Assembly (NCBI GenBank): GCA_903905685.1
Contig: CAIVHI010000178.1
Location: 1-5,234 of the forward strand
Length of the DNA: 5,234 bases
Direction: 5' to 3'
DNA from: an uncultured Bacteroidota bacterium
Lineage (GTDB): Bacteria > Bacteroidota > Bacteroidia > Chitinophagales > Chitinophagaceae
Notes under the pieces: model-generated
What the model saw: only the letters and a program-made list of their open reading frames with translations
What the model was told of the DNA's origin: nothing
Database searches by the model: none
Part shown: piece after piece, positions 1-5,234 of the stretch
How positions within the stretch are numbered: the stretch's first letter is position 1
Layout of the letters: each line of letters begins with the position of its first letter
Made by a program: the position numbers and the translations under genes

Positions 1-1020
1 ATTCAGGAGTTGATCAACAACATCGCAAAAGCATATGCCGGTTTGTCGGTATTTGCCGGTGTTGGCGAGCGTACTCGTGAGGGTAACGACCTGATGCGTG
101 AAATGATTGAAGCCGGTATCGTTAAATATGGCGACAAATTCAAACACAGCATGGAAGAAGGCGGTTGGGATTTGTCTTCCGTCGATATGGAAGGCTTGAA
201 AGACAGTAAGGCTACTTTCGTATTCGGTCAGATGAACGAACCACCCGGTGCCCGTGCCCGTGTTGCCCTGTCGGGCCTCACCGTGGCGGAATATTTCCGC
301 GATGGCGATGGTACAGGCAAGGGTAAGGACATCCTTTTCTTCGTAGACAACATCTTCCGTTTCACCCAAGCGGGTTCCGAACTTTCGGCCCTGCTCGGCC
401 GTATGCCCTCGGCTGTGGGTTACCAACCTACTCTGGCTACAGAAATGGGTCTGATGCAGGAACGTATCACTTCTACCAAGAACGGCTCTATCACCTCGGT
501 ACAAGCGGTTTATGTACCTGCGGATGACCTTACCGATCCGGCTCCTGCAACAACGTTTGCCCACTTGGATGCCACAACGGTATTGGACCGTAAGATTGCG
601 GATTTGGGTATATATCCTGCGGTTAACCCGTTGGAGTCCACGTCGCGTATCCTTACGCCCATCATCGTTGGCGACCTCCACTACAATTGCGCCAACCGTG
701 TAAAAGGTATTTTGCAACGCTACAAGGAATTGCAAGACATCATCGCGATTCTCGGTATGGATGAATTGAGCGAAGAAGACAAACTCGTCGTGTCTCGTGC
801 ACGTAAGGTGCAACGTTTCCTTTCTCAACCCTTCCACGTGGCCGAGGCGTTTACCGGTCTGAAAGGCGTATTGGTACCTATCGAGGAAACCATCCGCGGC
901 TTCAACATGATTATGGACGGAGAAGTAGACGGTTATCCTGAAGCAGCCTTCAACTTGGTGGGTTCTATCGACGATGCCATTTTGAAGGGCAAAAAATTGA
1001 TGGAACAAGCCAAAAACTAA
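1..1020 (+). CDS. atpD: F1F0 ATP synthase subunit beta, 3' part (5' end outside window)
   Basis: This is the catalytic beta subunit of the F1 sector, which makes ATP from ADP and phosphate at the cytoplasmic face of the membrane. The frame is open from base 1, with 339 residues visible. It begins IQELINNIAK, which in the family lies just after the P-loop, so the P-loop and N-terminal barrel are missing only because of the window edge. The TTG at 10-12 is an internal Leu codon, not a start. Visible landmarks are GERTREG (64-84, containing the catalytic Glu and an adjacent Arg), the FVDNIFRFTQAGSE stretch, RMPSAVGYQPTL, the alpha/beta signature PAVNPLESTS (616-645) and the DELSEED loop that contacts gamma (760-780). 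Compared from memory with E. coli AtpD, about 27 extra residues lie between NDLMREM and FVFGQMNEPPG, a feature I associate with Bacteroidota. atpC follows 69 nt downstream, the usual order. The identification is certain. Confidence 0.98.
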   Translation: MQELINNIAKAYAGLSVFAGVGERTREGNDLMREMIEAGIVKYGDKFKHSMEEGGWDLSSVDMEGLKDSKATFVFGQMNEPPGARARVALSGLTVAEYFRDGDGTGKGKDILFFVDNIFRFTQAGSELSALLGRMPSAVGYQPTLATEMGLMQERITSTKNGSITSVQAVYVPADDLTDPAPATTFAHLDATTVLDRKIADLGIYPAVNPLESTSRILTPIIVGDLHYNCANRVKGILQRYKELQDIIAILGMDELSEEDKLVVSRARKVQRFLSQPFHVAEAFTGLKGVLVPIEETIRGFNMIMDGEVDGYPEAAFNLVGSIDDAILKGKKLMEQAKN

Positions 1021-1029
1021 TTTGTTTGG

Positions 1030-1046
1030 CTCCGGTAGTGTCGGAG
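1030..1046 (+). other. Small hairpin in the atpD-atpC spacer
   Basis: CTCCGG (1030-1035) can pair with TCGGAG (1041-1046), giving five Watson-Crick pairs plus one G-U pair around a 5-nt loop. No T-tract follows, so it does not look like a terminator. It lies in the 69-nt gap between atpD and atpC. It could affect mRNA stability or the relative yield of the two subunits, but that is inference, and a stem this short can arise by chance. Confidence 0.3.
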
Positions 1047-1089
1047 GCGACGGTCATGTTTCATTGTTGAAGAAAAACCATACACCAAT

Positions 1090-1344
1090 ATGCAGTTAGA
1101 TATTTTGACGCCGGAGAGTAAAGTGTTTTCCGGTAAAGTATATGGAGTCCAGTTGCCCGGTACCGATGGCTCATTCGAGGTGTTGGATCATCACGCGGCA
1201 ATGATTGCCTCCTTGAAGAAAGGCAAAATGAAGATTTTGAAGGAAAAAGGGGCTACCGAATCTTATGAAATCTCGTCGGGCTTCGTAGAAATTCTAAACA
1301 ACAAGGCTACCATCCTCATCGAAAACGCGACTTCGCTGGGTTAG
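1090..1344 (+). CDS. atpC: F1F0 ATP synthase subunit epsilon, short form
   Basis: Epsilon is part of the F1 central stalk and couples gamma to the c-ring. The 84-residue product starts MQLDILTPESKVFSGKV and contains LPGTDGSFEVLDHHAAMI (about residues 22-39), the conserved core of the N-terminal beta-sandwich. It ends near residue 84 (ENATSLG), where that sandwich normally ends. The C-terminal two-helix domain found in E. coli-type epsilon (about 139 residues) is absent. A clean TAG stop and a terminator directly afterwards argue against a frameshift. Short epsilons of this kind are usual in Bacteroidota. Without the C-terminal helices, inhibition of ATP hydrolysis by the extended epsilon conformation is not expected (family knowledge, not shown here). 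The ATG at 1090 follows an A-rich stretch without a clear Shine-Dalgarno sequence. The gene is probably co-transcribed with atpD. Confidence 0.95.
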   Translation: MQLDILTPESKVFSGKVYGVQLPGTDGSFEVLDHHAAMIASLKKGKMKILKEKGATESYEISSGFVEILNNKATILIENATSLG

Positions 1345-1365
1345 AGTGGTGCCCAACCAAAATAT

Positions 1366-1412
1366 TCGACCGACTTATGGGATATGCTCCCGTAAGTCGG
1401 TCGATTTTTTTT
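1366..1412 (+). terminator. Strong intrinsic terminator after atpC
   Basis: A 17-bp stem pairs 1366-1382 with 1388-1404. It is perfect except for one G-U pair, has a 5-nt loop (TATGC), and is followed at once by eight T residues (1405-1412). It begins 21 nt after the atpC stop. This is a textbook Rho-independent terminator and should end the atpD-atpC transcript, making hflX a separate transcription unit. The flank on the other side is only moderately T-rich when read on the minus strand, so activity in that direction would be weaker. Confidence 0.93.
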
Positions 1413-1436
1413 AGTTCATTTTTCCCGAAATGGGGG

Positions 1437-1444
1437 TAAATTTG
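1437..1444 (+). promoter_or_regulatory. Candidate Bacteroidota-type -7 element for hflX
   Basis: TAAATTTG at 1437-1444 matches the Bacteroidota -7 consensus TAnnTTTG exactly. It would place transcription start near 1450, giving a leader of about 20-25 nt before the hflX GTG. The upstream -33 element is poor: the best candidate is TTAG at 1411-1414, partly inside the terminator T-tract and slightly too far away. Position between a strong terminator and a gene start supports the call. The weak -33 match lowers confidence. Confidence 0.55.
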
Positions 1445-1472
1445 CAGAGAACAACAATAACAACACAACGGC

Positions 1473-2660
1473 GTGATAGATCAAACATCCAATTCACTTA
1501 ACGACTTGGAAGCAGTGCTGGTAGGGGTGGTTACCAAGGAACAAACGGAAGCACGCCTGAAGGAATACTTGGGCGAATTGGCCTTTCTGGCCGATACTGC
1601 GGGCGCTATTGCAGTTAAGACCTTCATCCAGAAACTCCCGAATCCCGATAGCCGCACATTTGTGGGCAAGGGTAAGTTGCAGGAAATTACCGAATACGTA
1701 AAAGCACGAGGCATTGGCTTGGTGATATTTGATGACGAACTTACAGGCTCACAAATAGGCAACATTCAGGAAGAGACCGGGGTAAAGGTGATAGACCGTA
1801 CCGACCTCATTCTGGACATATTCGCATCTCGCGCCAAGACGGCATCGGCCAAAGTACAGGTAGAACTGGCACAATACCAGTATATATTACCGCGCCTCAA
1901 AGGCATGTGGAAACACCTGGAACGGCAGGGCGGAGGCATTGGAAGCAGGGGACCGGGAGAAACGGAAATTGAAACCGATAGGCGGATTGTAAAGGATAAA
2001 ATAGCCTTGCTGCGGAAACGGTTGGGCGAGATAGACAAACAATCGGCCACTCAGCGCAAGGAGCGGGGCACCTACATACGGGTGGCACTGGTGGGCTATA
2101 CCAACGTGGGTAAAAGCACCCTGATGAACATCCTCAGCAAATCCGACGTATTTGCCGAAAACAAGCTGTTTGCCACACTCGACACTACGACTCGGAAAAT
2201 AGTTTACGAGCAAACCCCGTTCTTGCTGAGCGATACTGTGGGCTTCATCCGCAAGCTGCCCCACCACTTGGTGGAGAGCTTCAAGAGTACCCTCGATGAG
2301 GTGCGCGAGGCTGACTGTCTGCTGCATGTGGTAGACATATCGCATCCCGGTTATGAAGACCAAATAGGGGTGGTGAACAAAACCCTGCAAGACATTGGAG
2401 CGTTTGATAAACCCATCATAACCATTTTCAACAAAATGGACATTTACGAAAAAGAAGCGTTCGACCCTTGGTTGGAAGAGTCGGTGAAGACCGAACTCCT
2501 CAACCAGCTCGACGCGAGGTGGCAGCACCTCACCAATAATGGAGCTATCTTCATTTCGGCAACCGAGCGGCGCAATATCGATGGTCTTCGACAAACGATA
2601 TTGGAAAAAGTGAAGGCCCTATATGAAGAACGTTATCCCTACCTCACCAATTTCTATTGA
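1473..2660 (+). CDS. hflX: GTPase HflX, ribosome-associated
   Basis: HflX is a cytoplasmic GTPase that binds the 50S subunit and splits stalled or hibernating 70S ribosomes, especially under heat stress (family knowledge). The 395-residue product has the full architecture. The N-terminal HflX domain spans about residues 15-150, and the signature GGGIGSRGPGETEIE is at 153-167. A coiled linker (about 168-198) follows. The G domain has G1 GYTNVGKST (208-216), the switch I region LDTTTRK (236-242), G3 DTVG (254-257), G4 NKMD (320-323) and G5 SATE (362-365). No key residue is missing. The start is GTG at 1473: an in-frame TAA at 1458-1460 rules out anything earlier, and the conserved AVLVGVV strand begins by residue 14, so a later start is unlikely. 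No Shine-Dalgarno sequence is visible. It lies between a terminator and its own probable promoter, so it appears to be transcribed independently of atpDC. Confidence 0.96.
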   Translation: MIDQTSNSLNDLEAVLVGVVTKEQTEARLKEYLGELAFLADTAGAIAVKTFIQKLPNPDSRTFVGKGKLQEITEYVKARGIGLVIFDDELTGSQIGNIQEETGVKVIDRTDLILDIFASRAKTASAKVQVELAQYQYILPRLKGMWKHLERQGGGIGSRGPGETEIETDRRIVKDKIALLRKRLGEIDKQSATQRKERGTYIRVALVGYTNVGKSTLMNILSKSDVFAENKLFATLDTTTRKIVYEQTPFLLSDTVGFIRKLPHHLVESFKSTLDEVREADCLLHVVDISHPGYEDQIGVVNKTLQDIGAFDKPIITIFNKMDIYEKEAFDPWLEESVKTELLNQLDARWQHLTNNGAIFISATERRNIDGLRQTILEKVKALYEERYPYLTNFY

Positions 2661-2675
2661 GCACCTTGCGTGCAC

Positions 2676-2683
2676 TACATTTG
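2676..2683 (+). promoter_or_regulatory. Candidate -7 element upstream of the phosphoesterase gene
   Basis: TACATTTG at 2676-2683 matches TAnnTTTG exactly and lies just after the hflX stop. A TTG at 2657-2659 could serve as the -33 element, but the 16-nt gap is shorter than the usual spacing of about 19-21. Transcription would start near 2690 and leave a leader of about 70 nt. This is a motif match only. Confidence 0.35.
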
Positions 2684-2723
2684 GCTTATCGTTGTGATGT
2701 CGGCCCGTCAAAGTGTGCTAAAA

Positions 2724-2752
2724 TTGCCGCACAATTTTTATTTCTAAATTTA
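2724..2752 (+). promoter_or_regulatory. Alternative promoter candidate directly before the phosphoesterase start
   Basis: TTG (2724-2726), an 18-nt gap and TAAATTTA (2745-2752) approximate the Bacteroidota promoter with one mismatch in the final G. Spacing is better than for the candidate at 2676, but transcription would start almost at the ATG (2758 or 2761), implying a nearly leaderless mRNA. It is therefore the less certain of two competing possibilities. Confidence 0.25.
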
Positions 2753-2757
2753 AGCGC

Positions 2758-3999
2758 ATGATGTTCAGGCTCGTACTGATATTGGGTTTATTGATTCTCG
2801 CGGAGTTTTACAGCTTTGTGGTGGTACGCTCTGCCGTGGCGGGCATGTCGGGCGGGTGGGGCAAGGGCCTTATGGCAGCCTATGTGGCCATAACTGCCGC
2901 TAGTTGGATGGGTTTTGCGTTGATGCGGCGCATCAATTGGAACAACATGCCACACATGGTACGCAACCTCTACATGGCATTCGTCTTAGGCATATTGGTT
3001 GGCAAAATCCTGATTCTGTTGGTGATGTTGGTTGACGATGGCCGTCGGCTCGTTATGAAAGCACTCTCCGCAGGCGGTCAGCAAGTGGCCTTGGATGCCG
3101 ATGGAAAGATTGGCCGGTCGGTATTCTTAAAGCAGTTGGCTTTGGTAATGGGCGGTATCTCGGTGCTGGGTTTCGCTTGGGGCATCCGTAACCGCTACCG
3201 TTACCAAATAAGGAACATCAAATTGACTTTCGACAACCTCCCCAAGAACTTCAAGGGGCTAAAGGCCGTACAGATATCGGATATTCACGTGGGTAGTTTC
3301 GACAATTATGAAGCAGTTGAAAGTGGCGTGAAGATGATCATGGACTGCAAGCCCGACATCATTTTCTTTACAGGTGACTTGGTGAATAATCAAGCCGTGG
3401 AAGTAGACGAACGCTATCGGCAAATATTCTCCAAATTGAAAGCCCCTATGGGTGTATATTCGGTTTTGGGCAACCACGACTATGGCGATTATGTTGAATG
3501 GCCCGATGAAACGGCCAAAAATCAAAATTTGGATGCACTTAAGGCCACGCACGGGCATATGGGTTGGCGGTTGCTCATGAACGAGCACTTAGTATTTGAG
3601 CGCGACGGAGAAAAAATCGCCGTGGTGGGTATCGAAAATTGGAGTAATAAGGCCCGTTTCCCCAAATATGGCGACATGAAGATGGCTACTTTGGGTTTAC
3701 AGGAAAAACAAGTCCCCTTCAAAATATTGCTGTCTCACGACCCTTCTCATTGGGATGCTCAAGTTCGCTCGGAGTATCCCGATATCGACTTGACGTTAAG
3801 TGGACACACACATGGCATGCAGTTTGGCGTAGACAGCAAATTCCTGAAATGGAGCCCGGTGCAATACGTATACGACAAATGGGCAGACGTTTATAAAGAA
3901 GGTAAGCAATATCTATATGTGAACCGCGGCTTCGGCTTCATCGGTTATCCCGGCCGATTAGGCATATTGCCAGAAATCACGCTGTTCGAGTTTGCTTGA
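2758..3999 (+). CDS. Membrane-anchored calcineurin-like metallophosphoesterase (YaeI/YkuE-like)
   Basis: This is a predicted two-metal phosphoesterase, probably facing the periplasm; its substrate is unknown. The N-terminal 145 residues of the 413 hold about four hydrophobic segments (near 3-23, 38-56, 71-92 and 124-142), separated by loops rich in Arg and Lys. The catalytic domain follows with every expected metal-site motif: DIH (D175, H177), GD (D207), GNHD (N239, H240, D241), SHDP (H327) and GHTHG (H350, H352). The tail GYPGRLGILPEITLFEF is typical of the YaeI/YkuE group. Members of this group are described as phosphodiesterases, some suspected to act on lipids, but nothing here fixes the substrate. 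Two adjacent ATGs (2758 and 2761) are possible starts; the first is used, and the choice changes only one residue. No Shine-Dalgarno sequence is seen. It follows hflX by 97 nt, with no evident functional link. Confidence 0.92.
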   Translation: MMFRLVLILGLLILAEFYSFVVVRSAVAGMSGGWGKGLMAAYVAITAASWMGFALMRRINWNNMPHMVRNLYMAFVLGILVGKILILLVMLVDDGRRLVMKALSAGGQQVALDADGKIGRSVFLKQLALVMGGISVLGFAWGIRNRYRYQIRNIKLTFDNLPKNFKGLKAVQISDIHVGSFDNYEAVESGVKMIMDCKPDIIFFTGDLVNNQAVEVDERYRQIFSKLKAPMGVYSVLGNHDYGDYVEWPDETAKNQNLDALKATHGHMGWRLLMNEHLVFERDGEKIAVVGIENWSNKARFPKYGDMKMATLGLQEKQVPFKILLSHDPSHWDAQVRSEYPDIDLTLSGHTHGMQFGVDSKFLKWSPVQYVYDKWADVYKEGKQYLYVNRGFGFIGYPGRLGILPEITLFEFA

Positions 4000-4024
4000 T
4001 TTTGAGCTCCGTGCTAAACTGAAA

Positions 4025-4137
4025 AAGCCGAGATAGATAACGTTGAATTCATGTAAATTTCTTCTGGCGTAAAGAAACACACTGAAATATGTGTTAATTG
4101 TTTTAGCATGTATTATATTGCGACCGGTTCTCGGCTT
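4025..4137. repeat. Widely spaced 9-bp inverted repeat in the intergenic region
   Basis: AAGCCGAGA (4025-4033) and its exact reverse complement TCTCGGCTT (4129-4137) flank 95 nt inside the 196-nt gap between the phosphoesterase stop and the NHL-repeat gene. In RNA the arms could close a larger structure that encloses the small hairpin at 4076-4095. The pair could be part of a 3' or 5' untranslated structure. No strong promoter match was found in this gap, and no T-tract follows the right arm. My rough chance estimate for one such 9-bp pair in a 200-nt region is just under 0.1, so coincidence is not excluded. Confidence 0.4.
4076..4095 (+). other. Small hairpin, possible weak terminator after the phosphoesterase
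   Basis: AACACA (4076-4081) pairs with TGTGTT (4090-4095) around an 8-nt loop. The sequence AATTGTTTT follows (4096-4104), an imperfect T-rich run. The stem is short and AT-rich, so it would be at best a weak terminator for the upstream gene. No better terminator is visible between 4000 and 4195. Confidence 0.25.
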
Positions 4138-4195
4138 GCCTTCGAGGTGGTGATGGTCATCCATTCCGTATAGGTGGTGCCGTGGCGTAAAACGA

Positions 4196-4279
4196 GTGTT
4201 GCACATACAAACAAGTATATTGAGATATTTCGGGGCCTTGATGGTATGCCTGATGTCCTCGGTTGGTGTGATTTCCGGG
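4196..4279 (+). other. Predicted signal peptide of the NHL-repeat protein
   Basis: From GTG 4196 the first 28 residues comprise a polar, weakly basic n-region (HIQTSILRYF), a hydrophobic core (GALMVCLMSSVGVIS) and a plausible cleavage site after S-G, before QIIN. The Cys at residue 18 is not in a lipobox (the preceding residue is Val), so a lipoprotein is unlikely. This predicts Sec export and supports a start at or near 4196. Confidence 0.65.
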
Positions 4280-5234
4280 CAAATCATTAACACGATTGCG
4301 GGCTCCGGATTGCATGGATACGCGGGTAATGGCGATGCAGCAACTACAGCAGAGCTGTTTTACCCCACAGGTATCGCTATTGATAATGCGGGCAACATCT
4401 TCTTTGCCGACCAAAACAACAACCGCATCCGCCGAATCAGCAACAGCTATGTCATCTCCACCTTTGCCGGTGGCGACACCTTCGGATATTCGGGCGATGG
4501 ACATGTAGCGGTGGCTGCCAGCCTTACTACACCTACAGGGGTTGCCGTTGATGGCAATAGGCGTGTGTATATAGCAGACTATGGCAACAATTGCATTCGT
4601 ATGGTGGACAATGACGGCCTCATGCACACCTTTGCCGGCACGGCTCAAAATGGTTTTGGCGGAGACGGTGGCCCAGCTACCGCCGCGATGCTCAACAACC
4701 CCATCAGCGTAGTTGCCGATATGGCCGGCAACGTCTTCATTGCCGACCACGGCAACAACCGCGTCCGTAAGGTGGATCGTAACGGCATCATCACCACCAT
4801 CGCCGGTAGTGGCGAAGACGGAGGTGGCAATAAGGGTGATGGTGGCCCCGCCACGCTGGCCTCGTTTGCCATGCCTACGGGTATAGCCTTGGATAGAGCC
4901 GGTAATCTATTTATTGCCGATGCCGTGAACGGATACATCCGCAAGGTGACTACAGATGGCATCATGCACACCGTTGCGGGCAACGGCAGCAGCGGCTATA
5001 ATGGTGATGGCGGTATGGCTACCGCTGCCAAGCTGTTTCTACCTTGGAGTATTGCCATAGACCAAAACGATAACCTCTACATAGCCGACCAAAACAACAA
5101 TCGCGTGCGGAAGGTGAACAGCGCCGGTATCATCTCCACCTATGCAGGAGTGGGCCATATGGGCTATTCGGGCGATGGTGGCTGCGCCAATGCGGCTGAG
5201 CTGAGTTATCCTTGGGGTATCGCGGTAGATGGGA
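4196..5234 (+). CDS. Secreted NHL-repeat protein, 5' part (3' end outside window)
   Basis: The frame is open from 4154 (after a TGA at 4151-4153) to the right edge. The only early start giving a normal signal peptide is GTG 4196 (TTG 4199 is one codon later). ATG 4241 would leave a short hydrophobic stretch with no basic n-region, so GTG is preferred, with moderate certainty. Residues 1-28 look like a signal peptide and residue 29 onwards begins QIINTIAG. Then come repeats of about 56 residues, five complete and a sixth cut off. Each has an AG-x-G segment, a GDGG-type glycine turn, a P-x-GIA-x-D strand, GN-x-(Y/F)-IAD, and NNR-x-RKV. NHL repeats fold as beta-propeller blades and usually bind proteins, glycans or nucleic acids; no catalytic residues are apparent. 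Proteins of this style in Bacteroidota often end in adhesion or type IX secretion sorting domains, but that end is not visible. At least 346 residues are present. Function is unknown. Confidence 0.88.
   Translation, partial: MLHIQTSILRYFGALMVCLMSSVGVISGQIINTIAGSGLHGYAGNGDAATTAELFYPTGIAIDNAGNIFFADQNNNRIRRISNSYVISTFAGGDTFGYSGDGHVAVAASLTTPTGVAVDGNRRVYIADYGNNCIRMVDNDGLMHTFAGTAQNGFGGDGGPATAAMLNNPISVVADMAGNVFIADHGNNRVRKVDRNGIITTIAGSGEDGGGNKGDGGPATLASFAMPTGIALDRAGNLFIADAVNGYIRKVTTDGIMHTVAGNGSSGYNGDGGMATAAKLFLPWSIAIDQNDNLYIADQNNNRVRKVNSAGIISTYAGVGHMGYSGDGGCANAAELSYPWGIAVDG
4289..5234 (+). repeat. Tandem NHL-type coding repeats, about 168 bp each, six units (last partial)
   Basis: Taking each unit from its x-T-x-AG strand, the units are 4289-4456, 4457-4624, 4625-4792, 4793-4966, 4967-5134 and 5135 to the edge. 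Four of the five complete units are exactly 168 bp (56 codons). Unit 4 is 174 bp because of two extra residues in its glycine-rich turn (EDGGGNKGDGG). Conservation is mainly at protein level. At DNA level the units are clearly diverged, apart from short near-identical blocks such as 4406-4426 versus 5084-5104 (20 of 21 bases). The array continues past the window, so the number of blades is unknown. Confidence 0.88.

Noticed and set aside
10..12. TTG as a start codon for the first gene
   Set aside because: The frame is open to base 1 and the preceding residues IQE match the conserved AtpD sequence, so the gene begins upstream of the window.
1887..2594. A 235-codon open frame on the minus strand inside hflX
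   Set aside because: It lies wholly opposite the well-supported hflX frame, shows no recognisable domain, and its composition is what antisense reading of that gene would give.
2714..2739. Possible terminator after hflX: 5-bp stem (2714-2718 with 2729-2733) followed by five Ts
   Set aside because: The stem is too short, with a 10-nt loop, and an A separates the stem from the T-run. It is not convincing as a terminator.
4111..4120. TATTATATTG as a promoter for the NHL-repeat gene
   Set aside because: Fitted to TAnnTTTG it has two mismatches, and no TTG lies at suitable spacing upstream.
3958..4293. A 111-codon minus-strand open frame spanning the intergenic gap
   Set aside because: It overlaps the phosphoesterase end and the NHL gene's signal-peptide region, has no recognisable domain, and is rich in His/Arg/Tyr as expected of chance reading.
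4296..4508. A short + strand open frame of 70 codons within the NHL-repeat gene
   Set aside because: It is an out-of-frame shadow. The frame carrying the NHL motifs stays open through this region.
4157..4750. A 197-codon minus-strand open frame opposite the NHL-repeat gene
   Set aside because: Its sequence is the antisense image of the repeat units. The + strand frame has a signal peptide and repeated conserved motifs and explains the region.
4289..5234. CRISPR-like array or non-coding tandem repeat
   Set aside because: The period is about 168 bp, a multiple of three, with conservation mainly at protein level and one uninterrupted reading frame. These are coding repeats.

Overview
The window most likely comes from a member of the Bacteroidota, plausibly near the Chitinophagales, though the lower rank is a guess. 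Four things point there. AtpD carries a long insertion typical of that phylum. AtpC is a short form lacking its C-terminal helical domain. TAnnTTTG-type promoter elements occur, and recognisable Shine-Dalgarno sequences are lacking. The last gene encodes a secreted protein of about 56-residue NHL repeats, a style common in that phylum. All genes lie on the + strand.

Layout: positions 1-1020 hold the 3' part of atpD (F1 ATP synthase beta), whose P-loop and N-terminus lie off the left edge. atpC (epsilon) follows at 1090-1344. A strong intrinsic terminator (1366-1412) closes this atpD-atpC unit. A promoter-like TAAATTTG element sits 24 nt after the terminator's T-tract and precedes hflX (1473-2660), a ribosome-associated GTPase with a GTG start. 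A 97-nt gap with two candidate promoter elements leads to a membrane-anchored calcineurin-like metallophosphoesterase (2758-3999). A 196-nt intergenic stretch (4000-4195) contains a 9-bp inverted repeat with long spacing and a small internal hairpin. From about 4196 to the right edge an open frame encodes the N-terminal part of a secreted NHL-repeat protein: a signal peptide, then five complete repeat units and the start of a sixth.

The first two genes are subunits of one enzyme, the F1 sector that makes ATP. The other three show no obvious shared pathway: a stress/ribosome GTPase, a membrane phosphoesterase and an exported beta-propeller protein. They look like separately transcribed neighbours, not one operon. 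I do not see a convincing undescribed multi-gene system here. The points most worth a second look are the edge-truncated NHL-repeat gene, the structured intergenic region before it, and the compact terminator-promoter junction before hflX.
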